Shown here piece after piece: positions 19,801-25,318 of a stretch of DNA of 25,318 nt. The position numbers and the translations under genes were made by a program. Within the stretch, counting starts at the first letter, position 1, and the number at the start of each line of letters is the position of its first letter. Origin of the DNA: Mesostigma viride (taxonomy: Eukaryota; Streptophyta; Mesostigmatophyceae; Mesostigmatales; Mesostigmataceae); NCBI GenBank assembly GCA_009746045.1, contig RPFO01000839.1, positions 71,501 to 96,818 on the forward strand, read 5' to 3'. Under the pieces are notes generated by a model, which did no database searches, was not told the origin of the DNA, and worked only from the letters and a program-made list of their open reading frames with translations.

Positions 19801-20207
19801 TCCATTGCCTTCGTAACAAGTCCACACAAGGCCCACCTAAGCCCACGATCCTTCTCAGATGTTCCCAAGTCGCCAAAAGCCTTCTTGATGTTATCCCGAA
19901 GAGATTCCGCCCAATTTTCAGGAAGCCCGCCGTCACAGTTCTTCCTCTTCTTAATGCCGTTGCTCTCCGCCACCATGGCATTTAGTCTTGAAGCTGCGCA
20001 AGACAGAACCTCCGCGCTCATCTCTGGCGTCCTGTGGTTGTTTGCTTTCACGCGTTCCGCCATGATAGGAAAGATGTCATTGGCAATTTTGTACCCCTTG
20101 TTCTCGATGTACTTGTCGCTCCAGAGACCGCGAAGTGCAGGCTCCCGGTCGTCATTGGACAAGGGACGCGAACCGTCGGAAACGGCCCCCCGCCCCGATC
20201 GCGCCAT
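16857..20207 (-). CDS. DDE transposase-like protein, four exons
   Basis: Proposed exons are 20207-19430, 19319-18709, 18555-17752 and 17588-16857 (TAG at 16857-16859). They total 2925 nt, or 974 residues with the frame restored at every junction. Intron 1 (110 bp, G-rich) is the least certain; a frameshift in its 13-14-base G run is the alternative. Introns 2 (18556-18708) and 3 (17589-17751) share the donor GAG|GTAATT and end in TTTCTTTCTACAG and GACGCGCAG, both in phase 0. The N-terminal part includes IYEVFISRHPEL. Exon 2 has TTFCKHMP and Cys clusters (CACQHH, CECGPECHAC), likely zinc-binding. The catalytic-like core has HTDYAENY (D at 18295-18297), WSDNCSMQFKSRN (D at 18037-18039) and GEQHGKGEVDGAGGTVK (acidic candidates at 17914-17916 and 17908-17910). 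The C-terminal exon has YWLAEVLQEPYQVA. HGKG..DG.GG proteins of this kind are uncharacterised DDE transposase-like families; I cannot name the superfamily. A start at 20342 would add 45 residues. Confidence 0.75.
18577..18720. repeat. 72-bp tandem duplication in transposase intron 2 (two copies)
   Basis: Copies at about 18577-18648 and 18649-18720 differ at only a few bases near the start (TCAGGAAAAATTGA against TCAGGAAACATTGC). Each carries a splice donor GGGCCAGAG|GTAATT on the minus strand, so there are two donors (18708 and 18636) for one acceptor (18556). Introns of 153 or 81 bp would both keep frame; use of the inner donor would add 24 residues. Confidence 0.9.
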
Positions 20208-20339
20208 CAGACTTTGGTCAGACGGCAGCTGATTTTTTTCGCCTCTTAATCCCGCGGCACCGAAAGCCCTGAGGATGAGTAATGATAAATAATCACCATT
20301 AAAGACACGACGAAAACGATGGGCATCAAACAAGAACGA

Positions 20340-20910
20340 CAAGCGTCATTAATAACGCCGGCCGGCGCAACTGGATACATGTAAACCATACAAAAGTGAT
20401 TTTATGAAACACATACAGTTTGTCATTAATAACGACGGCCGGCGTAACTCGGGCGCAATTAAAAACCATTAAGAAGCAACTCAGGATATGCAGGCAGAAA
20501 TCCTTCAGGTGTAAAAAAGATGTACAAACACACTTTTGGTAATGGGGCCTGATTGCGCAACTGCAAGATACCATTGGAAACGCCGGCCGGCGCAACTGGA
20601 TGCATGTACATAAACCATACAAAAGTGATTTGCACAAAACCCCTACAATTTGTCATGAGTAACGACGGCCGGCGTAACTCGGTTGCATTTGAAAACCACA
20701 AAGAAGCAACTCAGGTAGTGAAGGCGGAAATCCCAGAGGTGATAAAATGTTTACCAACACAAAATGTTGATAAGCGTGCAAGCTTTTGCAAGTGCGCGCA
20801 AGATACCATTGGAAACGCCGGCCGGCGCAACTGGAACACCAAAACAAAAAACTTGATTTGCACGAAACCCATTCAGTTCGTCATGGATAACGACGGCCGG
20901 CGCAACTTCA
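20340..20910. repeat. About 230-bp tandem array with paired 19-bp GGCCGGC motifs, 2.5 copies
   Basis: Motif A (AACGCCGGCCGGCGCAACT) is at 20354, 20579 and 20814. Motif B (AACGACGGCCGGCGTAACT, last copy CGCAACT) is at 20431, 20661 and 20889. The spacing is 225-235 bp for A and 228-230 for B. Surrounding sequence (CATACAAAAGTGATTT, GAAGCAACTCAGG) is also repeated. The array is just upstream of the transposase start, and one motif B copy lies in its last intron (17701-17719). Confidence 0.88.
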
Positions 20911-23220
20911 TGGCACTCACCACTTTCACCAAATGCCATGTCGCCATTATATTGAGGAAAGCGAAGTATGCCCACTTGAAGCTGTGGTCTGCAGAACATT
21001 GACACAAAATATGCATGGTATTTCAAGCAATGAATGCTATGTGTCAGGCATCAATGTCTTTATTGTATCCAAATGTGGTTAGGACGGAGGTTTACATTGG
21101 TTGCTATTTTAAGACAATGGCGTATAACCAAACATTGCACACACTCAAGAGTGTACTTATGCTGAACTGGAAAGGAACATTAAACCCCAATAAGGTAGAT
21201 ATTTTTCTTTTACATTTTAATTTTTTATATACTACTTTATATAATATTATATTATATTATATTATATTATGCTATATTATGTTATATGAAATAACATTAA
21301 AATTAACATAAAATTAAAATTATATATTAATTATAGTATATTATATAATTTATATTATATATTATATTCACGATGCTCTGTGTATTAATGACATATCAGA
21401 CACACCTACATCACATCGCCTTGATGTTTCCGTTGTATGGGTCCGGTCGGGCGTTGGTAGCTGGTCGACAACAATTCTACATTTCCTAAAAAAAAATGCG
21501 ACCGTGCCTACATTCGAAGGCGCGCTGTGGCTGACCTGAACTATCGGTGAACACCTCGGCGTCACTTGACCGGCCTAGGTTGACATTTCGGCAGAGTAAC
21601 GCTGCTTAAAGGATCCTTGCGTAGTTCGCGCGATTTGGCTCTTTATATATGTTTTTGGAGACGACGAGCAAGCATCCGATTGGTCAGCCAATTCCTGTCC
21701 AGTCCTCGGACAGTGTCCAATCCGGTGCTTGGGATCCAGAAAACGTGCTCGAGCCTGGCCACTCTGTCGCGGGCGCCGCGCTAGTGGCGTCGCGCCCAAA
21801 CCTGACCAGGCCATAGGAAAGGGCGGGGGCGAATGCAAGAATTATTGTTATATCCTGACCTGTCCTGGGGAAGGTCCGGGGCGAATGCAAGAATTAATAT
21901 ACCTGCGTATGCAACCAACACGGCCGATCCACATACATAATCCGACTGAGCTGGACGGTACGGACCAAATTTCGGTGCAAATTGAGGCCCAAAAGCTATG
22001 TCGGCATGGTGCGCGCACCCCTTGCGGTAGGGGCCATGGCGACTGCCTTTAGACGAAACGTGACAAATCTGGCACGCGGAAAGCAGAAATGCTCGATTGT
22101 TGGAGAAAATTAGTTACTGATTCTAATTTATGGCGGGATGGTTGCGATCTATAATGTCGCGGGCTTTTTTTCTTTGCCATCGGCAGGGGGGGTCCGGCCT
22201 GAATTTCTGTCGGGATGAATAAAGTATATTGGATGCCTGCCGGGTTGATTGTCGATTGTTGCCAGTTTTGATGGTCGTAAGGAAAGCTAGTTTAATGATG
22301 TTTCTAAAGCCGTAAAAATTCCCGCTGCTATCTTTACCTTTCCCGTCATTTTGCGGTAAGATAACATTAGCCCTGCGCGATGCGTACTGCCCAACCACTC
22401 CATGAAAGGGTGGACTTTCTTGTGCGCCTGGGCACGAATAAATGCCCGTTATGGTACGTTCTTGTGTTAAACGTCTTAAGCTTGCGTTTTCCTGCTTTCT
22501 TACCTCGTTGAGCGTAAGCTTTTTGCCTTCTTTCCGGCCAGATGCAGCCAGAAAGTTGCGGGTCCTGGCGCTGCATCGCTGGATTCCTGGGTGTCTTTTA
22601 GCTAGTTAATCGTCTGTGACGTGGCTGGCTTTCTGCAGCGCGTGGCCCGCAACCTGTCGGGAAGGTGTAATGCTTTTATTTCCATGCTTCTCTGAAATTT
22701 CTTTTGCTTTATAGACAGTTGTGTTCGAGGAAATTCACGCGGTCTTCCTAAGCAGCGGCATCATTTTCCCCAGACACTGACGAGCTGGCACCTGTCTCCT
22801 AAAGAGAGCGGCTCGTGCTTGTTAGAAAGGAGGCAGTGTGCATTTTGCGGGACACAATGCTTTGGTGGCACATGCGTCAGGTAGGCTGTTCCAATGGTCT
22901 CTTCACCTTTCCCACTGAGTAAATGTTAGCATTTGTCATGCTAACCAGAGCAGCTAGCCACAGGTTGGCTGGATAAAAAGTCAGCTTATTTTCTCTTTAT
23001 ATACTGCGTGTGTGGTCCTCCACGTGTCCGGCTTGTTGGGCATTTTGGAAGAGGGTTTATAATGTGTTGTTGGGTGGAACAACTTGGTTGTTGGCACAAA
23101 ATCACACATTATTAGCCTGAGATAGGCATGACATATGCTGCTCAGGCGTGTCGTCCTACCAGCCTTGTTGTTAAGGGTAGACTCACAAGGCTGGCTGTGC
23201 CGATGGAGGGGTGGGGCGTG
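20911..23220. other. Spacer with no recognisable gene
   Basis: I found no ORF with a recognisable motif. There is a very A+T-rich stretch with a TATTA-type repeat (about 21210-21370). A 20-bp direct repeat GGGGCGAATGCAAGAATTA occurs twice (about 21825 and 21878). The remainder (22050-23130) looks like unique non-coding sequence. Confidence 0.5.
21222..21365. repeat. A+T-rich simple-sequence tract (ATATT type)
   Basis: A run of ATATTATATT pentamer-like units (about 21240-21290) is followed by irregular AT-rich sequence. It has no coding content. Confidence 0.85.
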
Positions 23221-23990
23221 CTAGCCCCCCCCCACACCCACGCATGCATGCTAGCCCACCCCCACACCCACGCATGCATGCTAGCCCCGGCCCCGGCCCC
23301 CCCACACCCACGCATGCATGCTAGCCCCCCCCACACCCACGCATGCATGCTAGCCCACACTCACACCCACGCATGCATGCTAGCCCACCCCCACACCCAC
23401 GCATGCATGCTAGCCCCCCCACACACCCACGCATGCATGCCAGCCCCCCCACACACCCACGCATGCATGACCGCCCCCCCCACACCCACGCATGCATGCT
23501 AGCCCACCCCCACACCCACGCATGCATGCTAGCCCCCCCACACACCCACGCATGGATGCCAGCCCCCACACACACCCACGCATGCATGACAGCCCCCCCA
23601 CACACCCACGCATGCATGCTAGCCCCCCACACACACCCACGCATGCATGCCAGCCCCCATACACACCCACGCATGCATGCCAGCCCCCCCCCACACTTAC
23701 GCATGCATGCTAGCCCCCCACACACACCCACGCATGCATGCCAGCCCCCCCCACACCCACGCATGCATGCCAGCCCCCCCCACACTTACGCATGCATGCT
23801 AGCCCCCCACACACACCCACGCATGCATGCCAGCCCCCCCCACACCCACGCATGCAGGCTAGCCCAACCCCACACCCACGCATGCATGCCAGCCCACCCC
23901 CACACCCACACGTGCATGCCAGCCCACCCCCACACCCACGCATGCATGCCAGCCCACCCCCACACCCACGCGTGCATGCCAGCCCACCCC
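23221..23990. repeat. 30-31-bp minisatellite, about 25 copies
   Basis: The unit is approximately CACCCACGCATGCATGC followed by TAGCCC or CAGCCC and a variable run of C with CACA. Variation is mostly in C-run length and T/C at the TAGCCC position, plus scattered single changes (a GGATG at 23551, TTACG at 23697 and 23787). The core GCATGCATGC is palindromic. ORFs over it on both strands (for example 216 codons on plus) arise from the repeat. Confidence 0.95.
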
Positions 23991-24249
23991 TAGCTTGAGC
24001 GTGCTTGTAAAGTTTTTGCATGGTTTATTAAAATGAGTGGAATATGTATTTATTGCATTAAATGTTAATTTTATTGATCATGAATGAAAATGGTCAACAT
24101 TGCCGAAGTGCCCCTAAATTGCTCAATATTGTGTGCTCAAGAATTCAATGAGGATTGTCATCATGGAAACCCGCACAAATTCACGATTCCGGGCATGCAT
24201 GTGAAAGTATCAAGAACAATTTTCAATTAAGAATGGTATCTCATTGTTC

Positions 24250-25318
24250 CATGAATCAATATGACTCCATGTACGTAGACAAGCCATGATGACCCCATGG
24301 GAGCCTGAATCCTCATCATTAAATACATAAATGCCACCCATGTACGTAGACGGGCCATGATGACACCAATGGAGCCTGAATCCTCATCATTAATTACATA
24401 AATGCCAACCATGTACATACACGGGCAATGATGACACCATGGGAGCCTGAATCCTCATCATTAATTACATAAATGCCAACCATGTACGTAGGCCAGCCAT
24501 GATGACACTGTGGGAGCCTGAATCCTCATCATTAATTTCATACATGCCAACAACACGTAGACGGGCCATAATGACACCACGGGAGCCTGAATCCTGATCA
24601 TTTTTTTTTGACATCCATGTACGTAGGCCAGCCATGATGACACCATGGGAGCCTGAATCCTCATCATTTTTTTCTGAGACATCCATACGTAGGCCAGCCA
24701 TGATGACACCATGGGAGCCTGAATCCTTTTCACATTTTTTTTTCTGAGACATCCCATTACAGGCCAGCCATAGAACACCATGGAGCCGAAATCCTCATCA
24801 TTAAATACCATACATGCCATCCATGTACGTAGACAGGCCATGACATCTGACACCATGGAGCCAAACCTAGCATTTACTATTCCTTGACATCCATGTACGT
24901 TAGACGCCATGATGACACCATGGGAGCCTGAATCCTCTTCATTTTTTTTTCTTGACATCCATGTACAGACGTAGGCCAGCCATGAGACACCAATGGAGCC
25001 TGAATCCTCATCATTAATACATACAAAATGCCATGATCATCAATGACCCCATGGGAGCCTGAATCCTCATCATTAAATACATAAATTGCCACGGTCCATG
25101 ACGTAGACGGGCCATGATGACCACCAATTGGAGCCTGAATCCTCATCATTAATTACATAAATGCCAACCATGTACATACACGGGCCAATGATGACACATG
25201 GGAGCCTGAATCCCCATCATTAATTACAAAATGCCCAACCAAAACCATGTACGTAGGCCAGCATTGATACACATTGGAGCCTGATCCTCGATCATTCATT
25301 TTCATTACATGCAACAAC
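24250..25318. repeat. About 71-bp tandem repeat, about 15 copies, continues beyond window
   Basis: The unit includes CCATGTACGTAGAC, GGGCCATGATGACACCATGG and GAGCCTGAATCCTCATCATT. GAGCCTGAATCC begins at 24301, 24372, 24443, 24514, 24583 and 24649, then less regularly. The spacing is 71 at first and drifts to 65-75 later. Later copies have many single-base gains and losses. Confidence 0.92.

Noticed and set aside
16201-21000. Terminal inverted repeats for the DDE element
   Set aside because: The sequence just after the truncated LTR (GGGCGTCCCCAAC) has no reverse complement at a plausible right end, so no element borders are called.
20553-21002. 149-codon plus-strand ORF
   Set aside because: It covers the 230-bp array; copies are mostly out of frame with one another, so it is probably not a gene.
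23221-23990. CRISPR-like array
   Set aside because: The units are contiguous with no unique spacers and lie in eukaryotic DNA.
23128-23993. ORFs of 60-216 codons on both strands
   Set aside because: These are translations of the 30-31-bp minisatellite without other support.
24461-25149. Minus-strand ORFs with repeated DEDSGSHGVIMAG-like peptides
   Set aside because: They follow the 71-bp tandem repeat and change frame at its indels.

Overview
The window is nuclear DNA of a eukaryote. Genes are split by introns with GT..AG borders, there are LTR and non-LTR retrotransposon sequences and a DDE transposase-like gene, and large minisatellite and microsatellite tracts make up much of the rest. 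The mixture (a Ty1/copia element, G+C-rich genes with short introns, A+T-rich spacers, long CCCT, GCAC and CA tracts) suggests a green alga, perhaps a repeat-rich prasinophyte such as Cymbomonas. That assignment is inference only and could not be checked.

Layout. Positions 1-1731 (+) hold the 3' end of a CBS-domain protein gene. Three exons (1-73, 733-814, 1582-1731) join in frame into a complete CBS motif, and the second intron starts with a 38-bp minisatellite that copies the splice donor. Positions 1732-5870 are largely non-coding; a decayed LINE ORF1-like pseudogene (about 3007-3900, minus) lies between two inverted repeats (2338-2377 and 4603-4669). Positions 5815-6450 are a 184-bp tandem array. 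Positions 6597-6746 (minus) look like a terminal exon of an unidentified gene. Positions 6881-8674 are CA, GCAC and CCCT microsatellites, the last about 1.45 kb long.

Positions 8678-16200 are a Ty1/copia-type LTR retrotransposon on the minus strand. Its two LTR copies differ at 2 of 310 shared bases, and the 5' LTR is cut short. It has an extra ORF before gag, a gag with a zinc knuckle, a single in-frame UGA between gag and pol, and a pol in which the aspartic-protease-like domain lies after integrase instead of before it. This is the most unusual element in the window.

Positions 16857-20207 (minus) hold a DDE transposase-like gene. It looks broken into three reading frames, but three proposed introns restore one 974-residue frame. 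Upstream of it (20340-20910) is a roughly 230-bp tandem array with paired 19-bp motifs built on a GGCCGGC core; one more copy of the motif lies in the gene's last intron. Positions 20911-23220 have no recognisable gene. Positions 23221-23990 and 24250-25318 are minisatellites of about 30 bp and 71 bp, and the second runs off the window.

The mobile-element genes are self-contained. The CBS-protein gene and the short exon at 6597-6746 are the only candidate host genes.
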